From assembly GCA_050180895.1 (NCBI GenBank), contig JBFXDS010000001.1:186001-250000 (forward strand): a stretch of DNA of 64,000 nt, read 5' to 3'. Below are positions 8,735-18,163 of this stretch, one piece after another. Position 1 is the first letter of the stretch; each line of letters begins with the position of its first letter. Below the pieces are notes generated by a model. The model searched no databases, was not told the DNA's origin, and worked only from the letters and a program-made list of their open reading frames with translations. The stretch is from JBGPEQ01 sp050180895 (GTDB taxonomy: Bacteria > Pseudomonadota > Alphaproteobacteria > Dongiales > Dongiaceae). Position numbers and translations under genes: made by a program.

Positions 8735-8905
8735 ATGGCCGAGCATCTGATTACGGACGAGGCTGGCTGCACGAATTTAAAGTATTGGGGTCAGAGTGTA
8801 TTTTGGTTCACGTCTGTCTTCGGTCCTGACTTTGTCCGGCGATCGTCCCTTTTTGGGCAGTGGCGCGGCGGGCCGAACATGACGGAGAATTGCGCCGGGA
8901 ACTAG
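8735..8905 (+). CDS. Short ORF (56 aa) following the exported protein; possible truncated gene
   Basis: The ATG at 8735 lies 3 bases after the previous stop, with GGAG about 10 bases upstream. The protein begins MAEHLITDEAGCTNLKYWG and ends in a TAG at 8903-8905 just before the repeat field. Codon use is AT-rich (AATTTAAAGTAT), like the end of the upstream gene. I do not recognise the sequence. It could be a genuine small partner or the N-terminal remnant of a longer gene cut off where the repeats begin. Confidence 0.35.
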   Translation: MAEHLITDEAGCTNLKYWGQSVFWFTSVFGPDFVRRSSLFGQWRGGPNMTENCAGN

Positions 8906-9039
8906 GTGGCTGCAGAGTGCTCAGGCTCGGAGATTCCCGCCTCGTCCAGCACCTCCGGGGCTGACGGCGGGCATCGCCTCCGGCGACGACATCCAGGTCC
9001 GGCACGGCATAGGCCGCGGCCGCCGGCGATCGGCAGAAC

Positions 9040-9068
9040 TTGACATGTTCTTAATTTGTTCATATCCT
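9040..9068 (+). promoter_or_regulatory. Sigma70-like promoter facing the repeat field
   Basis: TTGACA at 9040-9045 and TATCCT at 9063-9068 are separated by exactly 17 bases of AT-rich sequence. The -35 is perfect and the -10 matches 4 of 6. Transcription would run rightward into the repeat array at 9226-10012, where no credible gene lies on the plus strand. The match may be coincidental. Confidence 0.4.
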
Positions 9069-9225
9069 CGAACTTCCAACCAGCCGGCCGCGGCGATCTC
9101 GCCAGATCGCTGCGGCTTGGCGGGTGCTGATGTTTGACATCGTGGATAAGCCGATGATCGTTGCGCCGCGCAGCCGGCGTGAGCCGTGAAAGCGTGCCCC
9201 TTCCGCTGGACGGCCAAGCGCATTT

Positions 9226-10012
9226 CCGCTGGACATGGGATCCATCGGTTCATTTTCAGGACCGATGTAGGGTGCGGCCCCGTCCTCGGGCTTGACCCCC
9301 GGGAGGCCACCCGGCAACCGCACCGCCACGCGGCAACAGGGCGCCCACGCGGGGGCGCCCCTACAATCCGCCGGTCTCCGCTGGGCATGGGGTCCATCGC
9401 TCGTTTTCGACGGCGTAGGGGCAAGCGGCGCTTGCCCTCGTGCCCTCACGTCGCGGCGACGGTCGTGTTTGCTCCGCCCGGCGTCGGGCGAGCGCCGCTC
9501 GCCCCTACAACAGGAACCGGCCGGTCAACTCCCGCTGGACATGGGGTTCATCCGTCACTTTCGATGCCGATGCCCCCGGCGGCGGGTTCCGGCGGGCCGC
9601 CAGCGACGCGTAACGTCGTTCTCACGTCGGAGGGACCGGACGGGACTGGGACCTTGGGGTGTCGTCCAGCGGCCCGTCCCGCTGGGCATGGGGTCCATCG
9701 TTCATTTTCGCGAGGAGGACGATGTCACGCGGAGCCGCGGAGGGCATCGCACCGCGGCCCGACCCGGACGCACTGCTGTCGTTCTGCTCCGCGCCTCCGC
9801 GTCTCCGCGTGAGTCAAACCCCTGTTTCCCGCTGGACATGGGGTTCATCGCTCGGTTTCGATAGCGTAGGGGCAAGCGGCGCTTGCCCTCGTGCCCATGT
9901 CGCGGGCGACGGTCGGTTTGCTCCCCCGGAGTCGGGCGAGCGCCGCTCGCCCCTATAACAGGAACCGGCCGGTCAACTCCCGCTGGACATGGGGTTCATC
10001 GCTCGTTTTTGC
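9226..10012 (+). repeat. Periodic array: six copies of a ~32-base repeat about 150 bases apart
   Basis: Copies related to CCGCTGGACATGGGGTTCAT plus CGCTCGTTTTCG start at about 9226, 9378, 9532, 9679, 9829 and 9980, giving intervals of 152, 154, 147, 150 and 151 bases. The units between copies 2-3 and 5-6 are near-duplicates. They carry GTAGGGGCAAGCGGCGCTTG and GGGCGAGCGCCGCTCGCCCC hairpins followed by GGAACCGGCCGGTCAACTC. The other three spacers differ in sequence but have nearly the same length (115-121 bases). Intervals are not multiples of 3, so this is not a repeat-protein gene. The array fills most of the gene-free stretch 8906-10079. Confidence 0.85.
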
Positions 10013-10079
10013 GCGCACGGCGCTCCGGCGGGCGCCGGACAGGGACTCCGGGGCGGGAGGCCGGCCGGTCGAAACGGCG

Positions 10080-10712
10080 CTACTGCCCGCTGCTGCTGTT
10101 GGCCGATTGCGAGTTCTTGGTGCGCAGGGCGTCGATGAGGCCGTCGACGCCGCCGCGGCTCTGGATGACCGAGGCGAACTCCGAGCGCTGCGTCACCGCC
10201 ATGCTCACGCCCTCGACGACGATGTCGACGATGGCGAAATCGCCGTTCGTGCCGCGCAGCCGCCAGTCGACGCGCACCTGCTCCGACGAGGCCGGCAAGT
10301 CGATGCGGCTGTGGACGATGGTGACGCCGCCGTTGTCGATGCTCGAGCCGACGACCTTGAAGGCGTCGCCGCGGTACTCGCCGAAGCGGGCGGAGTAGGA
10401 GGCGACGATGAAGTCCTCGAACAGATGCTGGAACTCCGTGCGCTGCGCCTCGCTGGCCGAGCGCCAGTAGCGGCCGAGCACGAAGCGGGAGACCGCCGCC
10501 ATGTCGAAGTTCTGCTTCAGCAGGGTGCGGAAGCGGGCCTGGCGCTCGGCCAGCGGCACGGCCGGGTCGGTCAGCTCCTGGATCGCCGTGGCGCCGAGCC
10601 GCTGCATGAAGGCGGAGGCCGCCGGGTCGGCGTCCGCGGCCACGGCCGGCGCGGCGGCGAAGACCGCCGCGGCCAGGAACAGGACGGTGCAGAACTTGCG
10701 GATCATGGTCAT
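10080..10712 (-). CDS. mlaC: MlaC/Ttg2D family periplasmic phospholipid-binding protein
   Basis: A 210-residue protein with a signal peptide (KFCTVLFLAAAVFAAAPAVA, cleavage near residue 26). The mature part is a typical MlaC/Ttg2 domain: FRTLLKQNFDMAAVSRFVLG, then RYWRSASEAQRTEFQHLFED, then WRLRGTNGDFAIVDIVVEGVS. MlaC ferries phospholipid between the outer-membrane lipoprotein MlaA and the inner-membrane MlaFEDB complex. Its ATG overlaps the mlaA stop (ATGA), so the two are translationally coupled. The mlaFEDB genes are not in this window; separate mlaA-mlaC pairs are common in alphaproteobacteria. Confidence 0.9.
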   Translation of the reverse strand: MTMIRKFCTVLFLAAAVFAAAPAVAADADPAASAFMQRLGATAIQELTDPAVPLAERQARFRTLLKQNFDMAAVSRFVLGRYWRSASEAQRTEFQHLFEDFIVASYSARFGEYRGDAFKVVGSSIDNGGVTIVHSRIDLPASSEQVRVDWRLRGTNGDFAIVDIVVEGVSMAVTQRSEFASVIQSRGGVDGLIDALRTKNSQSANSSSGQ

Positions 10713-11644
10713 GGGTCGAGCGCCGCCGGGATTGGTCCCGCCGGGTCCCTGATGAAGGAGGATGAGGAGGCAGAGAAGGAGACGGCGGCGGCTCGCGGCG
10801 GCGCGGCGGGCCGCTCCGACGTCTCGGGTCCCGGCACCAGTCCAAACTCGGGGCCGATGCCCTGCGGCGGCAGCTCGCCGTTGTTGATCTCGTCGGCGCG
10901 GCGCTGGCGGTACAGGCTGCGCAGGGTCGCATAGTAGTCGAGCGAGCCGCGGCGGATCTCGTCGAGCGTCTTGAGGTTGCGCGCGCGCAGGTCGACGCCG
11001 TCGACCAGCCCGGCCGCGAGGCCGATGTTGTCGACGCCGCCGAAGAGGCCGATGTAGGTCAGCGGATCGAACAGCATGTCGACGACGCGGCCCGTGGCGT
11101 CGCGCGGGTTCGACGGGCCGAACAGCGGCAGCACCAGGTAGGGGCCCTCGTCGACGCCGTGGACGGCGAGCGTCTGCCCGAAATCCTCGTCGTGATATTC
11201 GAGGTCCATGCGCGAGGCGATGTCGAACAGGCCGCCGAGGCCGAGGGTGGAGTTGACCAGGAAGCGGCCGACGGTGATGCCGGCGCGCTCGGTCTCGCCC
11301 TGGAACAGGTCGTTGGCGAGGACGATCGGCGAGCGCAGGTTGCGCAGCACGTTGCGCACGCCGTCCTGCGCGAAGTCGGGCAGGCCGATATAGTACCAGC
11401 CGGCCAGCGGCTTCAGCAGCAGCTCGTCGGCGGCGTAGTTGAGCTCGAAGAAGTAGCGGTTCATCGGCTCGAGCGGATCGTTGGCCTCCTCGTAGGCGGC
11501 GAGCGCATCCGGATCGTCGGGGCTCGGCGCCGTCGCGCAGCCGGCGAGCAGGGCGAGGCTCAGCGCCGCGGCGACCCCGGGGATACGCGCGAGCCACCAT
11601 CGGGGTTGCAGAACATCCCTCCGCGGAACCGGCGAATGAAACAC
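10709..11644 (-). CDS. mlaA: MlaA (VacJ) family outer-membrane lipoprotein
   Basis: A 311-residue lipoprotein. After a basic start (MFHSPVPRRDVLQPRWW) comes a hydrophobic stretch ending in the lipobox LLAGC (Cys about residue 36). The conserved MlaA core follows: ANDPLEPMNRYFFELN, RNVLRNLRSPIVLANDLFQG, RFLVNSTLGLGGLFDIAS, EDFGQTLAVHGVDEGPYLVL and a PSNPRDATG segment. MlaA sits in the outer membrane as a donut that removes mislocalised phospholipids from the outer leaflet. The C-terminal 45 residues are Pro/Ala/Ser-rich and not part of the family core. It leads the mlaA-mlaC pair. Confidence 0.92.
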   Translation of the reverse strand: MFHSPVPRRDVLQPRWWLARIPGVAAALSLALLAGCATAPSPDDPDALAAYEEANDPLEPMNRYFFELNYAADELLLKPLAGWYYIGLPDFAQDGVRNVLRNLRSPIVLANDLFQGETERAGITVGRFLVNSTLGLGGLFDIASRMDLEYHDEDFGQTLAVHGVDEGPYLVLPLFGPSNPRDATGRVVDMLFDPLTYIGLFGGVDNIGLAAGLVDGVDLRARNLKTLDEIRRGSLDYYATLRSLYRQRRADEINNGELPPQGIGPEFGLVPGPETSERPAAPPRAAAVSFSASSSSFIRDPAGPIPAALDP

Positions 11645-11866
11645 GAGCTGACCCCTCGTTGTGCGATGCGCCTGCGGCGCGATGCTCGAATTGGTTGACC
11701 GCGAACGATTAACGACGTTTGCAGAAACTGCTTAAGGCTTGCTTACCGAAGTTCGTCGGTGCCGCCTCCCCCTCCCGTCGGGTTAATGTCACTTAACACA
11801 ACGTCCGCATCAAAACTAGCCGGCGGGCGTGGCAAATAACGGCGGGCAGCCGGTCCTGTCGGGCAA

Positions 11867-12834
<968 letters not shown>

Positions 12835-12838
<4 letters not shown>

Positions 12839-13827
12839 GACGCCTGGGTCCGCGCCGCGGGTTGCGCGGCCAGCGGGAAATAGCAGCGGACCATCGTCTC
12901 GGGGCCGAGCGGCTCCAGCGCCGGCGGCGCGGAGCGGCAACGCTCGGCCGCGAAGGCGCAGCGGGGATGGAACAGGCAGCCCTGGGGCCGGTCGGCGATG
13001 CCCGGCACGACGCCGGGGATGGTGGCGAGGCGGTGATGCCCGGCGCTGCGTTCGGGCAGCGCCTCGAGCAGCGCCGCCGTGTAGGGATGGCGCGGGGCGG
13101 CGAACAGCCGCTCGGCCGCCTGGCTCTCGACCTGCTGGCCGGCATACATGACCATGACCCGATGCGCCGTCTCGGCGACCACGCCCATGTCGTGCGTGAT
13201 CAGGATGAGGGCCATGCCGCGCTCGCGCTGCAGCCGCAGCAGCAGCTCGAGGATTTGCGCCTGGATGGTCACGTCGAGGGCCGTGGTCGGCTCGTCGGCG
13301 ATGAGCAGGCGCGGGTTGCAGGCGATCGCCATGGCGATCATCACGCGCTGGTTCATGCCGCCGGAGAGCTGGTGCGGAAAGGCGCCGATCCGGCTCGCCG
13401 GCGCGGGGATGCCGACCTGGTCGAGCAGCTCGATCGCGCGGCGGCGGCGCTCGGCGCGGTTGCCGCCCTCATGCACCTTGAGCGCCTCCATGATCTGGAA
13501 GCCGATGGTGAAGCACGGATTGAGGCTGGTCATCGGCTCCTGGAAGATCATCGCCACGTCCTTGCCGGTCAGCCGTCGCCGCTCGGCCGACGACATGGCC
13601 AGGAGGTCGCGGCCGTTGAAGACGAGACGGTCGGCGGTCACCCGCCCGGGCCACGGGATCAGGCCCATGACCGCCAGCATGGATACGCTCTTGCCCGACC
13701 CCGATTCGCCGACGATGCCCAGAATGTCGCCCTGGTCGACGTCGAGGTCGAGGCCGTCGACGGCGCGGAAGACGCCGCGCCCGGTCTGGAACTCGACGCT
13801 CAGGTTGCGGATCTCCAGCAGCGCCAT
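12835..13827 (-). CDS. dppD: Dipeptide ABC transporter ATP-binding protein DppD
   Basis: A 330-residue ATPase starting MALLEIRNLSVEFQT. Walker A is GESGSGKSVSML, the Q-loop is in AMIFQEPMTSLNP, the signature is LSGGMNQRVMIAMAI, Walker B is LLIADEPTTALD, and the switch His is in LITHDMGVVAE. The C-terminal CLFHPRCAFAAERC is the family's cysteine-containing region. It pairs with DppF to form the nucleotide-binding heterodimer of the transporter. It starts 5 bases after dppC and overlaps dppF by 4. An in-frame ACGACG-containing extension upstream (to an earlier start inside dppC) is not needed. Confidence 0.93.
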
Positions 13828-13832
13828 CGTCG

Positions 13833-14741
13833 TCAGCGTTTCAGCCGCGGATCGAGGGCATCGCGCAGTCCGTCGCCGGCCAGGTTGAAGGCGAGCACGG
13901 TGATGAGGATGGCGAGCCCGGGGAACGTCACCACCCACCAGGCGCTCTGCACGAACTCGCGCGCCTTCGACAGCATGGTGCCCCATTCCGGCGTCGGCGG
14001 CTGGGCGCCGAGGCCGAGGAAGCCGAGCGCCGCCGCGGCGAGGATCGCGTCCGAGAAGTTCAGCGTCGCCAGCACGATCAGCGGCGCGGCGCAGTTCGGT
14101 AGGACCGTGACGAACATGAGCCGCAGGGTGCCGGCGCCGCTGACGCGCGATGCCGTCACATACTCCTTCGACAGCTCGGTGATGACGGAGGCGCGGGCCA
14201 CGCGCGTGAAGTGCGGCAGATAGACGATGGCGATCGCCATGATCGCGTTGGTCAGGCTGGGGCCGAGGATGGCGACGATCACCAGCGCCAGCAGCAGCGA
14301 CGGCAGGGCGAGCATGATGTCCATCAGCCGCATGATCGCTTCCTCGACCAGGCCGCGGGCGAAGCCGGCGATCAGGCCGAGGACGACGCCGGCCGTGAGC
14401 GACAGGGCGACCGTCAGCGCGCCGATGAACAGCGAGTAGCGCGCTCCGTGGATCAGCCGCGAAAGGATGTCGCGGCCGACGTCGTCGGTGCCGAGCAGAA
14501 ACCGGGCGGAACCGCCGTCGGCCCAGGCGGGCGGCTTGAGGAAGGCATCGCGGAACTGATCGGTCGGCGAATAGGGGGCGACGACTTCGGCCAGGACCGC
14601 CAGCGCGAACACCGTCAGCACGACGACCAGGCCCGCCACCGCGCCCTTGTTCTCGCTGAACGACCACCAGACCTCGACCAGCGGATGCGGCGGTGCGTCG
14701 TGTCCGCGCTCCCTCGCCGATGTCTGCACCTCGGCCGTCAT
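13833..14741 (-). CDS. dppC: Dipeptide ABC transporter permease DppC
   Basis: A 302-residue inner-membrane permease. After a cytoplasmic N-terminus comes TM1 (GAVAGLVVVLTVFALAVLAE), then the loop with FLLGTDDVGRDILSRLIHGA, typical of OppC/DppC, and four or five further spans. The coupling helix carries EYVTASRVSGAG. The ATG at 14739-14741 is preceded by GAGGTGAGC, a good ribosome site, and lies 2 bases after the dppB stop. With DppB it forms the translocation pore for di- and oligopeptides. Confidence 0.93.
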   Translation of the reverse strand: MTAEVQTSARERGHDAPPHPLVEVWWSFSENKGAVAGLVVVLTVFALAVLAEVVAPYSPTDQFRDAFLKPPAWADGGSARFLLGTDDVGRDILSRLIHGARYSLFIGALTVALSLTAGVVLGLIAGFARGLVEEAIMRLMDIMLALPSLLLALVIVAILGPSLTNAIMAIAIVYLPHFTRVARASVITELSKEYVTASRVSGAGTLRLMFVTVLPNCAAPLIVLATLNFSDAILAAAALGFLGLGAQPPTPEWGTMLSKAREFVQSAWWVVTFPGLAILITVLAFNLAGDGLRDALDPRLKR

Positions 14742-14743
14742 GC

Positions 14744-15754
14744 TCACCTCGCGTGCCGGATGCGCGGGTTGATCAGCCCGTACAGCAGATCGACGATCAG
14801 GTTGACGATCATGATCATGATGGCGATGAGCAGGACGCCGCCCTGCACGGCCGGAAAGTCGCGGCGCCCGACGGAGTCGACGAGCCACTTGCCGACGCCT
14901 GGCCAGGCGAAGATCGTCTCGGTCAGGATGGCGCCGCCCATCAAGGTGCCGACCTGAAGGCCGATGACGGTGACGACGGGGATCAGGGCGTTGCGCAGCG
15001 CGTGCACGCTCACCACGCGTAGCGGCGACAGGCCCTTGGCGCGGGCCGTGCGGACGTAGTCCTCGCTCAGCACCTCAAGCATGGACGAGCGGGTCATGCG
15101 CGCGATGATCGCCAGCGGCACCGTGCCGAGGACGACGGTCGGCAGGACGAGATAGTGGACGGCCGAGGCGAACGCGCCCTTCTGGCCAGACAGCAGGCTG
15201 TCGACGAGCATGAAGCCGGTCACCGGATCGAAGAAATACATGAGGGAGATGCGTCCGGAGACGGGCGTCCAGTGCAGATTGACGGAGAACAGGATGATCA
15301 GCAGCAGGCCCCACCAGAAGATCGGCATCGAGTAGCCGGTCAGCGACGTGCCCATGACGAAATAGTCGGCGAAGCGGCCCCGGCGCACGCCTGCGAGGAT
15401 GCCGACCGGGAGCCCGACGATCACCGCGAAGAGCATGGCGCAGATCGACAGCTCGATGGTCGCCGGGAACAGCGTCAGGAATTCGCTCAGCACCGGCTTC
15501 TTGGTGACGATCGACTTGCCGAGATCGCCCTGCAGGACGCTGCCGATGTAGATCGCATATTGCTCGTAGAGGGGGCGGTCGAGGCCGAGATCGGCCCGCA
15601 GCATGGCATGGCGCGCCGGATCGATGTGGCGCTCGCCGACCAGGAGTTCGATCGGATCGCCCGGGATCAGCCGGATCATGAAGAAGGTGAGCAGCGTGAC
15701 CCCGACGAAGGTCGGGATCAGCAGCGCCAGCTTGGTCAGGATGAACCGCAACAT
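14744..15754 (-). CDS. dppB: Dipeptide ABC transporter permease DppB
   Basis: A 336-residue permease. The start MLRFILTKLALLIPTFVGVT is the characteristic first TM of DppB/OppB, followed by FFMIRLIPGDPIELLVG. The large periplasmic loop and the later TMs are intact. The EAA-like coupling segment is DYVRTARAKGLSPLRVVSVH, and the end is IVDLLYGLINPRIRHAR. Length and organisation are normal for the family. It lies 76 bases downstream of dppA and 2 bases upstream of dppC, so a single transcript is likely. Confidence 0.93.
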   Translation of the reverse strand: MLRFILTKLALLIPTFVGVTLLTFFMIRLIPGDPIELLVGERHIDPARHAMLRADLGLDRPLYEQYAIYIGSVLQGDLGKSIVTKKPVLSEFLTLFPATIELSICAMLFAVIVGLPVGILAGVRRGRFADYFVMGTSLTGYSMPIFWWGLLLIILFSVNLHWTPVSGRISLMYFFDPVTGFMLVDSLLSGQKGAFASAVHYLVLPTVVLGTVPLAIIARMTRSSMLEVLSEDYVRTARAKGLSPLRVVSVHALRNALIPVVTVIGLQVGTLMGGAILTETIFAWPGVGKWLVDSVGRRDFPAVQGGVLLIAIMIMIVNLIVDLLYGLINPRIRHAR

Positions 15755-15830
15755 GGCATCTGCCGATGCGCGACGGGGGAAGCCTAGGTCAAGGCCTCCC
15801 CCGCGTGCATTTCCGATCGTCGTCGACCGG

Positions 15831-17429
15831 CTATTCGGTGATGTCGACGCCGTAGAAGTAATGGCTACCCAGCGGGTCGACCTTGTAGCCGGTGACGTTC
15901 TTGCGCATCGGCATGAAGACGGTCGAGTGCGCGACGGTCACCCATGGCGCCTCTTCCTTGAAGATCTCCTGCGCCTTCATGTAGAGCTCGGTGCGCTTGG
16001 CGACGTCCGACGTCTGCTTCGCCTCGACGACGAGATCGTCGAACGACTTGTCGCACCAACGCGCGCGGTTGGTGCCGTCCTTCGCCGCCGCGCAGCCGAG
16101 CAGCACGTTGAGGAAGTTGTCGGGATCGCCGTAGTCGCCGGTCCAGCCCAGGAGCACGGTCTGGTGCTCGCCCTGCTGCGAGCGCTTCAGGTACTCGCCC
16201 CATTCGAAGCTGACGATCTTGGCCTTCACCCCGACCGCGGCCCAGTCGGCCTGGACCAGTTCGGCCATGCGCTGGGCGTTCGGGTTGTACGGACGTTGCA
16301 CGGGCATCGCCCACAGGTCGGTCTCGAATCCACCCTCGAGACCAGCCTCCTTGAGCAGCGCCTTGGCCTTGTCGACGTCGTAGGTGTAGTCCTTGATCGA
16401 GTCGTTGTACGACCAGAGCGTCGGCGGGATCGGATTCTTCGCCATCTGACCGGCCCCCTGGAACACCGCATCGATGATGGCCTGCTTGTTGATCGCGTAG
16501 TTCAGGGCCTGGCGGACCAGCTTGTTCTTGTACGGATCCTTCTCGGTGTTGAAGGCGAGGTAGCCGATGTTGAAGCCCTGCTGCTCCAGCACCTGCAGGT
16601 CAGGATTGGCCTTCAGGGCCGCAACGTCGGACGGGTTAGGATAGGGCATGACGTGGCATTCGCCGGCTTCCAGCTTCTGCTTGCGCACGCTGGCATCCGG
16701 CGTGATGGCGAAGACCAGGTCATCGATCGCCGCCTTGCCTTCCCAGTAGTCGGGGTGCGCCTTGTAGCGGATCACCGCATCCTTCTGGTAGGCGACCAGC
16801 TGGAACGGGCCGGTGCCGCTCGGCGTCTGGTCGAGCTGCTCCGGCGTGCCGGCGGCCAACATCTGGTCGGCCTGCTCGCTCGACAGGACGGAGGCGAAGT
16901 CGGTCGCCATGATGTTGAGGAACGGCGCCTCCGGCTGGTTGAGCTGGAAGCGGACGGTGTTGTCGTCCACCTTCTCGATCGCCTTCAGCAGGGTGGGGAA
17001 CCCGTTGGAGGCGAAGTACTCGTAAGTGCCGCCGGAGACCTTGTGATAGGGGTGTTCGGTGTTGAGCATCCGATCGAAGGAAAAGACCACGTCGTCGGCA
17101 TTGAAGTCGCGCGTCGGCGTGAAGGTGTCGGTCGTCTGGAACTTGACCCCCTTGCGCAGATGGAAGGTGTAGGTCAAGCCGTCGTCGGACACCTCCCAGG
17201 ACTCGCCGAGACCCGGCCTGAGCTCGGTCGTCCCGTGCACGAACTCGACCAGGCGATTGAAGATCGCGTCCGACGATGCGTCGAAGGTTGTGCCTGCGGT
17301 GAACAGCTGGGGATTGAATCCCTCCGGGCTGCCTTCCGAGCAATAGACGAGCGTCTTCGCCTCGGCCGCAAAGCTCAAGCAGAGAGCGACGGCCGACACG
17401 GCCATTGCCCCCAGGAGTTGTCGTTTCAT
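15831..17429 (-). CDS. dppA: Periplasmic dipeptide/oligopeptide-binding protein (SBP family 5)
   Basis: A 532-residue solute-binding protein. The signal peptide is MKRQLLGAMAVSAVALCLSF with cleavage after AEA. The mature start KTLVYCSEGSPEGFNPQLF is the DppA-type entry strand. Further family marks are LGESWEVSDDGLTYTFHLRK, FNADDVVFSFDRML and GTGPFQLVAYQKD. The start is set at the ATG at 17427-17429; longer forms run through the promoter region. It leads the dppABCDF operon on the minus strand. A paralog (42504-44126) shares the whole architecture. The 17430-17637 region upstream holds the likely promoter. Confidence 0.93.
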   Translation of the reverse strand: MKRQLLGAMAVSAVALCLSFAAEAKTLVYCSEGSPEGFNPQLFTAGTTFDASSDAIFNRLVEFVHGTTELRPGLGESWEVSDDGLTYTFHLRKGVKFQTTDTFTPTRDFNADDVVFSFDRMLNTEHPYHKVSGGTYEYFASNGFPTLLKAIEKVDDNTVRFQLNQPEAPFLNIMATDFASVLSSEQADQMLAAGTPEQLDQTPSGTGPFQLVAYQKDAVIRYKAHPDYWEGKAAIDDLVFAITPDASVRKQKLEAGECHVMPYPNPSDVAALKANPDLQVLEQQGFNIGYLAFNTEKDPYKNKLVRQALNYAINKQAIIDAVFQGAGQMAKNPIPPTLWSYNDSIKDYTYDVDKAKALLKEAGLEGGFETDLWAMPVQRPYNPNAQRMAELVQADWAAVGVKAKIVSFEWGEYLKRSQQGEHQTVLLGWTGDYGDPDNFLNVLLGCAAAKDGTNRARWCDKSFDDLVVEAKQTSDVAKRTELYMKAQEIFKEEAPWVTVAHSTVFMPMRKNVTGYKVDPLGSHYFYGVDITE

Positions 17430-17637
17430 TTGAGTGCCTCCGAAGATTCTCTTTTTCAGCGGTCGATCGGGCCTTTCCCGCCAGGCCACCGCCACTGCCG
17501 CGACCCTAGGCCCGCCCGCCAAATGCTGTCAATGGCGGTCTTGGATGGACTGGCGCAACCGGACCGAGCGCATCGCTCGCGGGTTGTGCGGCGGCGGCGG
17601 GCGCGTATCTTGCCGCGACGACGTCGTGGGGGAGGCC

Positions 17638-18156
17638 ATGAAGGATATGGATCATCTGACTGTCTCGCATATCCCCGCACCGTTCGAGACGGATCGCCTG
17701 GTCGTGCGGCCGGAGTGGATCGACTACAACGGCCATATGAACGTCGCCTTTTATATCAAGGCGTTCGACGAAGCCTTCGACGAACTCTACACTCTGCTCG
17801 ACTTCGATGGCGAGACCATAAAGCGAACGGGCATCTCGACCTTCACCGCCGAAATGCACATCACCTATCAGCGCGAGGTCCGCGAGGGCGATCGCCTGCG
17901 CATCACCACCCAGCTGATCGACTTCGATGCCAAGCGCATGCACTACATCCAGTCCATGTATCACGCCGAGGACGGCTTCCTGGCAGCGACGGACGAGTGG
18001 CTGATCATGTGCGTCGATCTCGTGCGTCGGAAGTCGGTCGCGATACCGGAGCCGCTGCGCCGCTTCCTCGGCGAGGTCAAGCGGGCGCATTCGGCGCTCG
18101 CGCTGCCGCCCGAAGCGGGTCGGCGCATCAGCTTGACCGGCGGTCGCCCGCGGTGA
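17638..18156 (+). CDS. Hotdog-fold acyl-CoA thioesterase family protein
   Basis: A 172-residue protein. The ATG at 17638 follows GGGGGAGGCC. The N-terminal half contains VVRPEWIDYNGHMNVAFYIK. The Asp-Tyr-Asn-Gly-His-Met-Asn motif is the active-site signature of 4HBT/YbgC-like thioesterases (Asp near residue 34). It is followed by the central helix AFDEAFDELYTLL and the strands TFTAEMHITYQREVREGDRL. The sequence flavour resembles thioesterases linked to carnitine/betaine CoA metabolism, but no such genes are adjacent. It probably hydrolyses a short acyl-CoA in the cytosol. It is convergent with the protease-like gene that ends 8 bases downstream. Confidence 0.85.
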   Translation: MKDMDHLTVSHIPAPFETDRLVVRPEWIDYNGHMNVAFYIKAFDEAFDELYTLLDFDGETIKRTGISTFTAEMHITYQREVREGDRLRITTQLIDFDAKRMHYIQSMYHAEDGFLAATDEWLIMCVDLVRRKSVAIPEPLRRFLGEVKRAHSALALPPEAGRRISLTGGRPR

Positions 18157-18163
18157 GGCCGCG

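Noticed and set aside
8906..9039. Possible transposase or prophage remnant before the repeat field
   Set aside because: No insertion-sequence ends, DDE motif or integrase signature could be read on either strand; left as non-coding.
9186..9864. Overlapping plus-strand ORFs in the repeat field with recurring PLDMGFI or WTWGSS peptides
   Set aside because: The recurring peptides come from the DNA repeat read in different frames. Intervals are not multiples of three and there is no ribosome site, so these are not genes.
9226..10012. CRISPR array
   Set aside because: Spacers of 115-121 bases with internal hairpins and near-duplicate units, diverged repeats and no cas genes in the window do not fit CRISPR.
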